From NCBI GenBank assembly GCA_024223715.1, contig JAAEOA010000311.1:27653-91652 (forward strand): 64,000 nt of DNA, read 5' to 3'. The notes beneath the pieces were generated by a model. That model did not search any database. It worked only from the letters and a program-made list of their open reading frames with translations, and was not told the origin of the DNA. The stretch comes from a bacterium (GTDB lineage: Bacteria > Krumholzibacteriota > Krumholzibacteriia > LZORAL124-64-63). Shown piece by piece: positions 23,677-32,105 of the stretch (positions are counted from its first letter, which is position 1; every line of letters starts with the position of its first letter). Made by a program: the position numbers and the translations under genes.

Positions 23677-26202
23677 TTACGTCGGTGAGTTCACTCCATT
23701 ATCAATTAAGGTGATAATCTGGCCTTTGAACCCCAGGGCCAGGGCAGAGTCAACTACGGCCTCAGTGTGAGCTACAGCAGTTACCAGCAATACGGAATCA
23801 TCGGGTGCGTCTTTTAAGATTTGGGCAGGGCCGATGCTCATGCCGGCAATAGTATGAGTCGCCTGTTTTAAGGTATTCAAATCGATAAGACCTTTGAGGT
23901 TGCATTGGGATAATTTGGTGGATTCGTGCAGGTATTCAAACTCGCGCCCAATGCCCCAGGCATAAACGGGTTTTTGGTTTACCGAAAATTCTTCCAGGGT
24001 TGTTTGCCGCCGGGATAATAACTGAGCCTGTTGCGCCAGATAATGTGCCATGGTTTGTTTCAATTCCTGAGAATTTGAACCGGAAGTGTTTTGTGTGGAG
24101 GGTTGCCCTGTTAGGCGAAAGATTCCGTACAAAGTGGGCATGACCATTTTATCACTCATGACATCGTGGTTCGTCTGATGTGAACTGAGAAGTTCAAAGC
24201 CTTCATTTTGGGCCAATTGTTTCAAATGCGGGGTGTCGAAATGTTGAATGTGTTCGCGCAACAGTACCCAGTAGTAGTCGAAGTATGGTTCGTCGGAATA
24301 TCGGGCGGCGTCGGGCACACCAATGCAAAGAATGCCATTTTTACGCATGACCCGGGCTGCTTCTCGAAAAGCCAGGCCAGGGTTAATGAGATGCTCCATT
24401 ACTTGTTCGAGTACCAGAAAGTCGAATTGATCTTCTTCAAAAGGAAGCGATTCGGCCTGTCCATGTTCGACAGTGCAACCAGTGTTTTTGCGCGCCTGTT
24501 CAACGTAGTTATTAGCCATGTCAACGCCGGCTAAATCGTGAAATCCTTTGGTTTTCAGGAATTGGAGGAAACCACCAACGGCGCAGCCAACATCCAAAAC
24601 CCGATGATCAGGTTTCAGGTATTCTTCAACAAATCCATACATTTGCAAATAGCGGGCGCTCGTCAGACTGTCTGCACTGCCGGGCCGGTCGCCTTTGCTG
24701 CCCGAGGCTTTTAAATTAATGGGTGCATATTCTTCATTATAATATTGGTACAATCCGTTCAATTCATCTTCGGTAATGTTGTTGTAAACGTGTCCACATT
24801 GCTGACAACAAGCCAGCCGGACGGTGGAGTAGAGAGTGGACCCATCGAGATTTCCGGTTTCCATTTCCAACAGATTATCATCGTTGGGGCTTTGGCAAAC
24901 GCTGCAGGGGAAAAACTTCATGTCCATCCTTTGAATTCGTTGAGCCCATTTTTTAAGGTCGTCGTTGTGAGGGAAGGTTTGGGAAAAATGCTGCACCGAT
25001 CCTTTGGTCTTTTCAAAAAACGTTGGTCGTTTGTCCGATTTGGAGCTGGGAAGGGGCTTGTTATTGAGGAAAATATCAGGGTCGCTTTGACCAGCCAGAA
25101 ACCACTCAGTGCTGGAGGTCCCCAGGGCGCCGGTAAAATCAATAATCGACTTATCCCGGTTCATTAGTGAGGAGAATGCCTGGTCAAATTTTGCAGATAT
25201 ACCTGGTGAGGAGAAATTTCGTCGGACCCAGTCGGAGGCTGCTTGGCCCAACTTCACTCTTTGACCAGGATTGGCATTAAGATATTCCATGGCTTGGGCG
25301 AATTGCCGTGAATTGCTGACCACCAGGCCAGTGACCTGGTCCTGGACAATAATTTTCTCAACGGGGTGGTCAAGAACAACTGGTACAACGGCAGAGGCCA
25401 TGGCCTCAAGCAGAGCGTTTTCTGTGGTGCCGTAATGATGCGGGTTGAGCAGGTACGGCATGACATTCATGCGAGCCAGGGCTCCCACCGGGTCAGCTGT
25501 GTAACCCAGAAAATTGAGCAGTTGGGGACGTCCGCATTCCTTGGCCTGCTCCTGAAGGAGTTCCAGATGAAGCCGGTCGGCATAAATATCGATTGAAAAT
25601 ATTGTATCTTCAATTGCCGCCAGGTAAGCGACAAAATCAGGATTCAGTTTGGAGAAATTCAAACTGCCAAGATACCCTGCTTTCAAAGGTTCATTGGCAG
25701 ACCGGTTGACAGGTTCAATTTGGGGGAACCCGGCGCAACTGTTAATGACAGTGGCCTTTTCAGTTTTGTTCAGAACTGACTGGAGATTGGGGCACGAAAG
25801 AGTGCTGGCCGAAGTGAAAGCAATGATATGAGAGGCATGAACAATTCCCGGAGGAATCAAAGGGGTGCTGAGGCCATTGACATGGACCCAGGTAAGTAAA
25901 CGCATGGAAGGGAGCGGACGGTTGCAAAGGCGTTGATAAAGTGCCGGGTGCTGCCACCATTCAATCTGAACGATATCCGCTTCATTAATTTTCTGATCCA
26001 GGAAAGAGTCGTCAGGGGCAATGTGCACTTCACAGCCCAAGGCGATCAATTCATCAGCGGCCACAACTTTTTCAGGAACTTCCAGGCAACAAATTTCATG
26101 TTTCCAGGCGGAATGATGTTGCTTCTGTGCGGCGACCATGCCAGCGAGGGCTCGGCCCACACCCCCGCCAAGATGGGGCGTTATGTGCAGAACCCGGTTC
26201 AT
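23677..26202 (-). CDS. Glycosyltransferase fused to a C-methyltransferase-like protein
   Basis: An 841-residue bifunctional protein. Residues 1-345 form a GT4-type (GT-B) glycosyltransferase with N-terminal PHLGGGVGRAL and the C-terminal donor loop YGTTENALLEAMASAVVPVV. A linker runs to 420. Residues 430-470 hold four cysteines (CSVC at 433/436, CQQC at 466/469) like the zinc site of sugar C-methyltransferases. The SAM domain carries motif I VLDVGCAVGG at 535-544, and a Rossmann-like C-terminal module lies at about 745-835. The start is the ATG at 26202 in an ATGA overlap with the upstream stop; an upstream in-frame extension is less likely. It could add and methylate one sugar. Confidence 0.82.
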   Translation of the reverse strand: MNRVLHITPHLGGGVGRALAGMVAAQKQHHSAWKHEICCLEVPEKVVAADELIALGCEVHIAPDDSFLDQKINEADIVQIEWWQHPALYQRLCNRPLPSMRLLTWVHVNGLSTPLIPPGIVHASHIIAFTSASTLSCPNLQSVLNKTEKATVINSCAGFPQIEPVNRSANEPLKAGYLGSLNFSKLNPDFVAYLAAIEDTIFSIDIYADRLHLELLQEQAKECGRPQLLNFLGYTADPVGALARMNVMPYLLNPHHYGTTENALLEAMASAVVPVVLDHPVEKIIVQDQVTGLVVSNSRQFAQAMEYLNANPGQRVKLGQAASDWVRRNFSSPGISAKFDQAFSSLMNRDKSIIDFTGALGTSSTEWFLAGQSDPDIFLNNKPLPSSKSDKRPTFFEKTKGSVQHFSQTFPHNDDLKKWAQRIQRMDMKFFPCSVCQSPNDDNLLEMETGNLDGSTLYSTVRLACCQQCGHVYNNITEDELNGLYQYYNEEYAPINLKASGSKGDRPGSADSLTSARYLQMYGFVEEYLKPDHRVLDVGCAVGGFLQFLKTKGFHDLAGVDMANNYVEQARKNTGCTVEHGQAESLPFEEDQFDFLVLEQVMEHLINPGLAFREAARVMRKNGILCIGVPDAARYSDEPYFDYYWVLLREHIQHFDTPHLKQLAQNEGFELLSSHQTNHDVMSDKMVMPTLYGIFRLTGQPSTQNTSGSNSQELKQTMAHYLAQQAQLLSRRQTTLEEFSVNQKPVYAWGIGREFEYLHESTKLSQCNLKGLIDLNTLKQATHTIAGMSIGPAQILKDAPDDSVLLVTAVAHTEAVVDSALALGFKGQIITLIDNGVNSPT

Positions 26203-28103
26203 GAATTGTTTTTTCTGGCATCGAGAAGGTTTGACAGAACCCGGGAGGCAAATGGGTCGATGTTGTCGGGGGAGCAATGAGACAGTTGGCCGCATTCAGC
26301 GCAGAATTCATCCTCCTTGCGGCGGCCTTCAAGATGGGCCACCCGGTGATTGTGCAGTTTGTCGCCATTCCAAATGGAAAGCAGGCTCTCGTTTCTGATA
26401 TCACCAAGAACAAGTTTGCGGGCCCAGTCCAGGAAGCACAGGCTGGTAATTCCATCGGCGTTTATGGCCAGAGAATAGAAAATATAAGGACAGGTATTTA
26501 CTTCGCCGATGGGTTGATCGTAAATGCCCTGATTGATGGAAATGTTGCAGCGCTCTTCAACATCGAATTCGGGCCAGCAGGGAGCCATGTTTTCAATGAA
26601 GATGCGGTCGGCGTAATTGCCAAAAGTATCGTAGAAGAATTTCTTGTCGTCTTCTTTCAGGTGATCACCAGCAATTTTTATACAGATCTCACAGTTGCCT
26701 TTGGCTTCATATAAGAGCTGGATGTTTTTAACATAGCGCTCGAAGTTTACCGAACGGCCGGTGAATTCCTGGAATTGTTCATCGGAAAGACCATCGACAG
26801 AAATGTTGATTCGGTCCAGACCAGCCTGCAACGCGGGTCCAATAACCTCGGGCGTAAGAAGAAAACCGTTGGTGGTTGTATCTACGGTTTCGGCCACGCC
26901 GCTATCTTTAGCCAGTTGAACCATTTGGGCGAAGTTTTTATTCAGCAAAGGTTCGCCGTCTTTGTACAGGCGCAATACTTTTAAGGGGTCGGGAAAGGCT
27001 TTCAGGTCTTCAATGATTTTTAAATACAAATCCCAGGGTAGTTGTCCCTGCCAGCGACCGGTTTTTTTAATGAGATCCGGATCACCCGTGGGGCAGAACT
27101 GACATTTAAAATTACAGCTGCTTGAAGGGTCAACAAAGAGAACCATGGGAGTGGCCAGAGGGATAACTTTTTCCAGCCGGGTGCGCCCTTCCTGATTGAT
27201 GCGCGGCTTTATTTCAGCTTTCATTTTGGGCTGGTTCTGGTTTTGAGGTTGGTTGTCCAGGGCATTCTCCAATTGAGTAAGAACTTCGCGGTTTCCCCAG
27301 AAAGCCTTAGGCTCGTATTCCGGGCATGGATAATGGCCGGTGAGGAGTTTCATTTCTGAAGATCGTTTTTCCAAATGATTTTCAACCAGACTGAGAATAG
27401 AGACCGGCTGGCCCGAGCAAATATTCACAATGCCGGAAAAACCGGGGCTTTCGGCAATTGTGCAAAGGTTCACCACAGTCTTAAACACCGGTTGGAAATC
27501 GCGAATTTGATCGCCTGGGGACATTTTGAAATCGGCATCGCCGTTGGCAATGGCCTGGTCCAAAAGTGAAAAAAGGCTTCCGGAATGTTGTCCTGGGCCA
27601 AACATGTAAAAAAGCCGGGCCCATTGAAGGTTGGCGTTGTATTGGGCCGCTGATTTTTCAAGCGCCAGTCGAAGTTTATTTTTGGCTTTGGCATACTTGG
27701 TAACGGGATTAACTCCGGAGGTCTCTTCCTGAGAACCTTCGGCCAATCCGTATTCAAAACAGGTTCCGGTGACCAGAAGTCTGTTCATGCCAGAGCCGAG
27801 CAATTGAGTAAGAAAATCAATTTCTGCCGGAAGGGTTTCATCGAGGTGGTAGTTTGCCTGGAAGTTTGGCAGGCCGGGCCAGGCCAAATGAATGGTAAGG
27901 TCTACGGAGGGGATTTTCTGAACCAGATTTGGGATGTCTTGGTGCAGGTCCCCCTGAATCCAATTGACTGCTGCAGCCAGGGGCAGGTTTCTGGCTTTGG
28001 CCTCATCCCGGACAATAGCCGTGACTTGGTGACCCCGACCCAGAAGCATGGGTAAAAGATGTCGCCCCACAAAACCGGTGGCGCCAGTCAGGAGAATGTG
28101 CAT
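26199..28103 (-). CDS. Fusion of NAD-dependent epimerase/dehydratase (SDR) and radical SAM/SPASM domains
   Basis: A 634-residue fusion. Residues 1-280 form an extended SDR with GATGFVG at 7-13, TGTCFEYG near 112, and catalytic Tyr137/Lys141 (YxxxK). This resembles reductases or epimerases of the RfbJ/abequose-synthase kind acting on nucleotide sugars. Residues 281-300 are a Gln/Asn-rich linker. Residues 315-634 form a radical SAM domain with CNFKCQFC (Cys330, 334, 337) and SPASM cysteines near the C-terminus (CAEC). The ATG at 28103 follows AAAGGAG. Both halves keep key residues, so the fusion appears functional. One continuous frame and a sensible linker argue against an assembly artefact. 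Confidence 0.85.
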   Translation of the reverse strand: MHILLTGATGFVGRHLLPMLLGRGHQVTAIVRDEAKARNLPLAAAVNWIQGDLHQDIPNLVQKIPSVDLTIHLAWPGLPNFQANYHLDETLPAEIDFLTQLLGSGMNRLLVTGTCFEYGLAEGSQEETSGVNPVTKYAKAKNKLRLALEKSAAQYNANLQWARLFYMFGPGQHSGSLFSLLDQAIANGDADFKMSPGDQIRDFQPVFKTVVNLCTIAESPGFSGIVNICSGQPVSILSLVENHLEKRSSEMKLLTGHYPCPEYEPKAFWGNREVLTQLENALDNQPQNQNQPKMKAEIKPRINQEGRTRLEKVIPLATPMVLFVDPSSSCNFKCQFCPTGDPDLIKKTGRWQGQLPWDLYLKIIEDLKAFPDPLKVLRLYKDGEPLLNKNFAQMVQLAKDSGVAETVDTTTNGFLLTPEVIGPALQAGLDRINISVDGLSDEQFQEFTGRSVNFERYVKNIQLLYEAKGNCEICIKIAGDHLKEDDKKFFYDTFGNYADRIFIENMAPCWPEFDVEERCNISINQGIYDQPIGEVNTCPYIFYSLAINADGITSLCFLDWARKLVLGDIRNESLLSIWNGDKLHNHRVAHLEGRRKEDEFCAECGQLSHCSPDNIDPFASRVLSNLLDARKNNS

Positions 28104-28118
28104 GAAGGCTCCTTTCGA

Positions 28119-28673
28119 TTAGGGCTCGGGGGTAAAAACAAAAGGGGACAAATAGTCTTCAAGGGTTGGCCATTGCAGATCACGTTCGGAAATAATGGGT
28201 TCCCGGTCTGGCCAGGGAATGCCGCAGGAGTCCCAGAGAATTCCTTTGTCGTTGTCCGGAGCATGCACCGAAGCAACCTTGTACATCATAAGAGTGTGTT
28301 CCTCGAGAGCCATAAACCCGTGGGCCATACCCCGGGGAATATACAGCATGTTGGCTTTCCGTGAATCGAGAGTCAGGGTCAGGTATTGACCATAAGTTGG
28401 TGAGCCTGTTCTCAGATCTACCACAACATCGAAAGCTCGACCGGCAGCACAATGCACAATTTTTTCATGATCAAAGGGAGGTGTCTGAAAATGCAGTCCC
28501 CGCAGAACATCTTTATTGGAGAAAGAGTAATATTCCTCCTGCCAGTTGGTGGTTAAGCCATGTTCGGTAAAAAAATCCTGATTGAAGGTTTTGACAAAAG
28601 ACCCTCGGTTATCTTTAAAAGCAGGCACCAGAATTTCCAGACAGCCAGGCAATGAGGTTGGGCGAATTTCCAC
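28119..28673 (-). CDS. RmlC-like dTDP/CDP-sugar 3,5- (or 5-) epimerase
   Basis: A 184-residue cupin of the RmlC family with LRGLHFQ (His61), a Lys in EKIV (Lys71) and the MLYIPRGMAHGF segment. These enzymes epimerise C3 and/or C5 of 4-keto-6-deoxy nucleotide sugars. It starts with GTG seven bases after GGGAG and directly follows rfbH, so the substrate may be the CDP-4-keto-dideoxy intermediate rather than dTDP-sugar; no RmlA, RmlB or RmlD is present in the window. Confidence 0.88.
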   Translation of the reverse strand: MEIRPTSLPGCLEILVPAFKDNRGSFVKTFNQDFFTEHGLTTNWQEEYYSFSNKDVLRGLHFQTPPFDHEKIVHCAAGRAFDVVVDLRTGSPTYGQYLTLTLDSRKANMLYIPRGMAHGFMALEEHTLMMYKVASVHAPDNDKGILWDSCGIPWPDREPIISERDLQWPTLEDYLSPFVFTPEP

Positions 28674-28675
28674 TG

Positions 28676-30034
28676 TTATACTCCCGCGGCCTGGCGCAAA
28701 ATACTGATGGTGTGACTCAATCGGGCATTGTCCAGACCAGGATAAACTCCCAGCCAGAAAGAATCACGCATGACACGGTTGGTCTGGGACAGGTCACCTA
28801 CGACCCGGTAACCGGAACCGGAATTTCGCATTTCATCAAAGCAGGGATGGCTCAACAGGTTTCCCGCAAAAAGCATCCTCGTTTGAATGCCATTTTTTTC
28901 CAGATGGTCGACCAGCTGGTCCCGGTTAAGCCCGGAGCCTTCGCGCACGGTCATAAGAAAGCCAAACCACGAGGGTTTGGAGTTGGGGGCCGCCTCGGGA
29001 AGTATGATTCGGTCGGCCAGATCCTCGAGGTTGTCGTGCAGGGTTTGCCAGTTGTTGCGACGGGCTTCCACAAAACCAGGCAACTTCAACAATTGGGCAC
29101 ACCCAATGGCGGCTTGCATTTCAGTAGTCTTCAGGTTGTACCCGAAGTGGGAGTAAACAAATTTGTGGTCGTAACCCCTGGGAAGCAGGCCAAATTCACC
29201 CTCGAAACGTTTGCCGCAGGTGTTGTCTCGACCCGAGGCACACCAGCAATCGCGTCCCCAGTCACGGAATGAAGTGACCAGTTTTTTCAGACGTGTTTCC
29301 TGAGTCACAATGGCTCCTCCTTCGCCCATGGTCATGTGGTGGGGAGGATAAAAACTGGAGGTGCCCAAGTGACCAATGGTTCCAGTATTCTGCCACTGAC
29401 CATCTATCATAACTTCTGAACCGAGAGCGTCGCAGTTGTCTTCGATTAACCATAGATCGTTTTGCTCACAAAACCCTTTGATGGCAACAATGTCGAAAGG
29501 ATTGCCCAGAGTGTGGGCCACCATGACTGCTTTTGTCCGGGGACTGAGGGCCTCTTCCAGCTGCCCGACATCCAGATTGTACTGAGGAATGGTGATATCC
29601 AGGAATACAGGTATGGCACCATATTGAATGATGGGAGTAACAGTTGTGGGAAAACCGGCGGCAATGGTGATGACTTCATCGCCCACCATAATGCGGCGGT
29701 CCCCAAGAGTTGGGGACGTAAGAGCCATAAATGCCAATAGGTTGGCCGATGATCCACTGTTTGTTAAACTGGCGTGTTTTACTTGCAGATATTGGGCAAA
29801 TTGTTTTTCAAATTGATGCGCATAGCGACCGGCGGTGAGCCAGAAATCGAGAGATGAATCGACCAGATTCAACATTTCCTGCTCGTCAAAAACCCGACCT
29901 CCGTAGGAAATTCGGTCGCCGGCTTTGAATGAATCCGGAGAGCCATGGACCCACTGAAAATATTCAGCGGTGGCTTCAAGAACTTTGGTGCGCAGTTCTT
30001 TCTCTTTGGATTTGTTGTTGTCGGGATTTTTCAA
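28676..30034 (-). CDS. rfbH: CDP-4-keto-6-deoxyglucose 3-dehydrase (E1), RfbH type
   Basis: A DegT/DnrJ-family enzyme in which the PLP lysine is replaced by His (HHMTMGEGG segment), the mark of the E1 3-dehydrases RfbH, DdhC and AscC. These use PMP and an iron-sulfur cluster to remove the C3 hydroxyl of CDP-4-keto-6-deoxyglucose. A C-x-C-x7-C motif (CWCASGRDNTC) plus an upstream Cys in DNCDALG fit the [2Fe-2S] ligands. AGGAG abuts the ATG at 30040 but lies six bases from the in-frame TTG at 30034, which I prefer as the start. The partner E3 reductase is not in the window. Confidence 0.9.
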   Translation of the reverse strand: MKNPDNNKSKEKELRTKVLEATAEYFQWVHGSPDSFKAGDRISYGGRVFDEQEMLNLVDSSLDFWLTAGRYAHQFEKQFAQYLQVKHASLTNSGSSANLLAFMALTSPTLGDRRIMVGDEVITIAAGFPTTVTPIIQYGAIPVFLDITIPQYNLDVGQLEEALSPRTKAVMVAHTLGNPFDIVAIKGFCEQNDLWLIEDNCDALGSEVMIDGQWQNTGTIGHLGTSSFYPPHHMTMGEGGAIVTQETRLKKLVTSFRDWGRDCWCASGRDNTCGKRFEGEFGLLPRGYDHKFVYSHFGYNLKTTEMQAAIGCAQLLKLPGFVEARRNNWQTLHDNLEDLADRIILPEAAPNSKPSWFGFLMTVREGSGLNRDQLVDHLEKNGIQTRMLFAGNLLSHPCFDEMRNSGSGYRVVGDLSQTNRVMRDSFWLGVYPGLDNARLSHTISILRQAAGV

Positions 30035-30049
30035 TTCCATCTCCTGATG

Positions 30050-30841
30050 TTAATCCCAGGTTTTCCATTGGGGGTTGCCTGCTGTCCACATCTGTTCCAG
30101 TTCTTCCTTGTCCCGCAAAGCATCCATGCATTTCCAGAAACCGCTGTGTTTGTACGCGGCCAGTTGCCCTTTTTGAGAAAGCTGGGCCATGGGCTCGTGT
30201 TCCCACATAACCAGATCGTTGTCTTCAGGTATGAAATCAAAAACTTCTGGTTGCAGAACAAAAAAACCACCGTTGATCCAGCCGCCTCCGTTGGTGGGTT
30301 TTTCCTGAAAGTCGCAAACTAAATTGTCGTCAGTCAGGCCCAGCAAACCAAAACGTCCGGCAGGCCGAACAGCGGTGACGGTGGCGGCTTTTCCACTCTG
30401 TTTGTGAAAGGAAACCAGTTTTTTCAGGTCAACATCTGCCAGCCCGTCACCATAGGTCATCAGGAAAGGTTCATCTTTAACATATCGCTGAATTCGCTTG
30501 AGGCGACCAGCGGTAAGGGTTTTTTGACCCGTATCGACCAGGGTGACTTTGAATTTCTCGGTATTGCTGCGGTGGATCTGGTGAGTATTGGTCGCCAGAT
30601 CCACCGTAATGTCTGAATTGTAATGAAAATAATTAAGGAAGTAGTCTTTAATCATGGCCCCTTTATAACCCAGGCAAATGATAAAATCATCGAACCCCTG
30701 ATTTTCAAAACCCTTCATTATGTGCCACAGAATGGGGCGCCCACCAATTTCAATCATTGGCTTGGGTTTCAAAAAAGATTCTTCCGAGATGCGTGTGCCC
30801 AAGCCGCCGGCAAGGATTACGACCTTCATGCTGCAGTCCAT
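30050..30841 (-). CDS. rfbF: Glucose-1-phosphate cytidylyltransferase
   Basis: A 263-residue nucleotidyltransferase with the signature VVILAGGLGTRISEES and the RfbF-typical KPMIEIGGRPILWHIMK, followed by CLGYKG. It makes CDP-glucose from CTP and glucose-1-phosphate, the first step to CDP-3,6-dideoxyhexoses. It sits ten bases upstream of rfbH. In the usual order, rfbG (CDP-glucose 4,6-dehydratase) would lie between them; it is absent here. An alternative start four codons in (ATG at 30829) would match family N-termini better but has no ribosome site. Confidence 0.92.
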   Translation of the reverse strand: MDCSMKVVILAGGLGTRISEESFLKPKPMIEIGGRPILWHIMKGFENQGFDDFIICLGYKGAMIKDYFLNYFHYNSDITVDLATNTHQIHRSNTEKFKVTLVDTGQKTLTAGRLKRIQRYVKDEPFLMTYGDGLADVDLKKLVSFHKQSGKAATVTAVRPAGRFGLLGLTDDNLVCDFQEKPTNGGGWINGGFFVLQPEVFDFIPEDNDLVMWEHEPMAQLSQKGQLAAYKHSGFWKCMDALRDKEELEQMWTAGNPQWKTWD

Positions 30842-30869
30842 TCGGTTAATCCTGGGGTTCTCCCCAAAT

Positions 30870-32078
30870 TTACATGATCAGATGTTCATCATCCGGACCA
30901 TCAACTCTGTTTACTTCCCTTTCGAAGGCCATATTTGGAGCTTCCTGGGGACCTGGGTGATTCATTACCGTATCCGCTGGAATCCATTGGCCATCGGAAT
31001 TTTTTTGCCAGAAATCAGGGTCTCTTTTAGAGTCCATAATTCCATAAAAATCTTCCAGGGTCATTTCGATTCTTTCGAGGTAAATTTTAAGATCCGCTGG
31101 TGTTCGGGAATCATATTCTTTGACGATATCAATTCCCTGCTGGCGGGTCATCAGTCCTTTGCGAATGTCGATTCCCACATCGTCAGTGGCACGACCGTGG
31201 CCAACCTTCAGGTATCGCAGATAATCGTGCACTCCGCTGCAATGATGGCATTCAGCATTGGCGTAACAATCGTAAGTGCGATCATGGTCTTTGGTTTTGA
31301 ACCCGTATTCCTTAATCAGGAATTCAGTAATTTCTTTGCTGTCCCACTGAATGAAGTCAGTGATGCAAATTCCCCGGACACCAATTTCGTCAAGCTCTTC
31401 CTGAGGCGGGCGCTGGAATTGAACCAGGTCTTTGGCGTAAATCCCCCGTTCTTCATTGACCATTTCCGGAGCTTCGGCACGAATACCAAAAATTCGATCC
31501 TGAGGGTCAACCTTATTATACAAACCACCTTCAGCCGAAAGGATGCCATAATATTTTTCCTGAGAGACCAGAAGAGGAATGCGTTGCTGGTGGGCCACCC
31601 GCAATGGAAAGGTGAAAATTCCACAATGACAGTGCCAGCAGGAATCGCCAAATTTTTCCATGCTGAGTCGGGCCAGCTTGGGAATCAGCTGTGGGTTGGG
31701 GGTGAATCGGATGATGTCGACCCCCATTTTTTCAACCATGTTTCGCAGGTTAAACAGTCCCACTTCGCTGTTGAAAGTATGATTGAACGTTACCAGAAGA
31801 GGGTTGAAGCCCATTTCTTTTTTCATCAGATGAACCTGATAAAGACTGTCTTTTCCACCGCTGACGGGAATAATCATATCGTAGTTGCTGCCGTCTTTAC
31901 TGCGGTATCTTTCCAAAATATCCACAAAGGCCTGTCGCCGGGATGCTCTTTCTGATTCGCTGGGGAAGTTGTTCACATATTCTTCATAACCCCGGCATCG
32001 GTTGCAAACACCTTCTTCGTCGAAAGTAATTCCACCGTAAATATTTTCAGGATTAACACACCTTGTGCAATATTGCAT
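30870..32078 (-). CDS. N-acetyl sugar amidotransferase (WbuX/WbpG/PseA type)
   Basis: A 402-residue PP-loop protein. It begins CTRCV, then CNRC (Cys4, 7, 25, 28, zinc-type), with the ATP-binding SGGKDS at 73-78 and further Cys/His motifs (CWHCHCG, ECHHCSG). This family forms acetamidino groups on N-acetylated sugars such as 2,3-diacetamido sugars or pseudaminic/legionaminic acid precursors, often with HisH/HisF-like ammonia suppliers. None are seen here. The ATG at 32078 follows AAAGGATTC. It supports the presence of N-acetylated, amidinated sugars in the product. Confidence 0.88.
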   Translation of the reverse strand: MQYCTRCVNPENIYGGITFDEEGVCNRCRGYEEYVNNFPSESERASRRQAFVDILERYRSKDGSNYDMIIPVSGGKDSLYQVHLMKKEMGFNPLLVTFNHTFNSEVGLFNLRNMVEKMGVDIIRFTPNPQLIPKLARLSMEKFGDSCWHCHCGIFTFPLRVAHQQRIPLLVSQEKYYGILSAEGGLYNKVDPQDRIFGIRAEAPEMVNEERGIYAKDLVQFQRPPQEELDEIGVRGICITDFIQWDSKEITEFLIKEYGFKTKDHDRTYDCYANAECHHCSGVHDYLRYLKVGHGRATDDVGIDIRKGLMTRQQGIDIVKEYDSRTPADLKIYLERIEMTLEDFYGIMDSKRDPDFWQKNSDGQWIPADTVMNHPGPQEAPNMAFEREVNRVDGPDDEHLIM

Positions 32079-32105
32079 TTTCGAATCCTTTCGAAGATTC
32101 CTGGT

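Noticed and set aside
30720..31955. A 411-codon plus-strand open frame opposite the amidotransferase gene.
   Set aside because: Antisense to a conserved enzyme with intact PP-loop and zinc cysteines; no start signal or domain.
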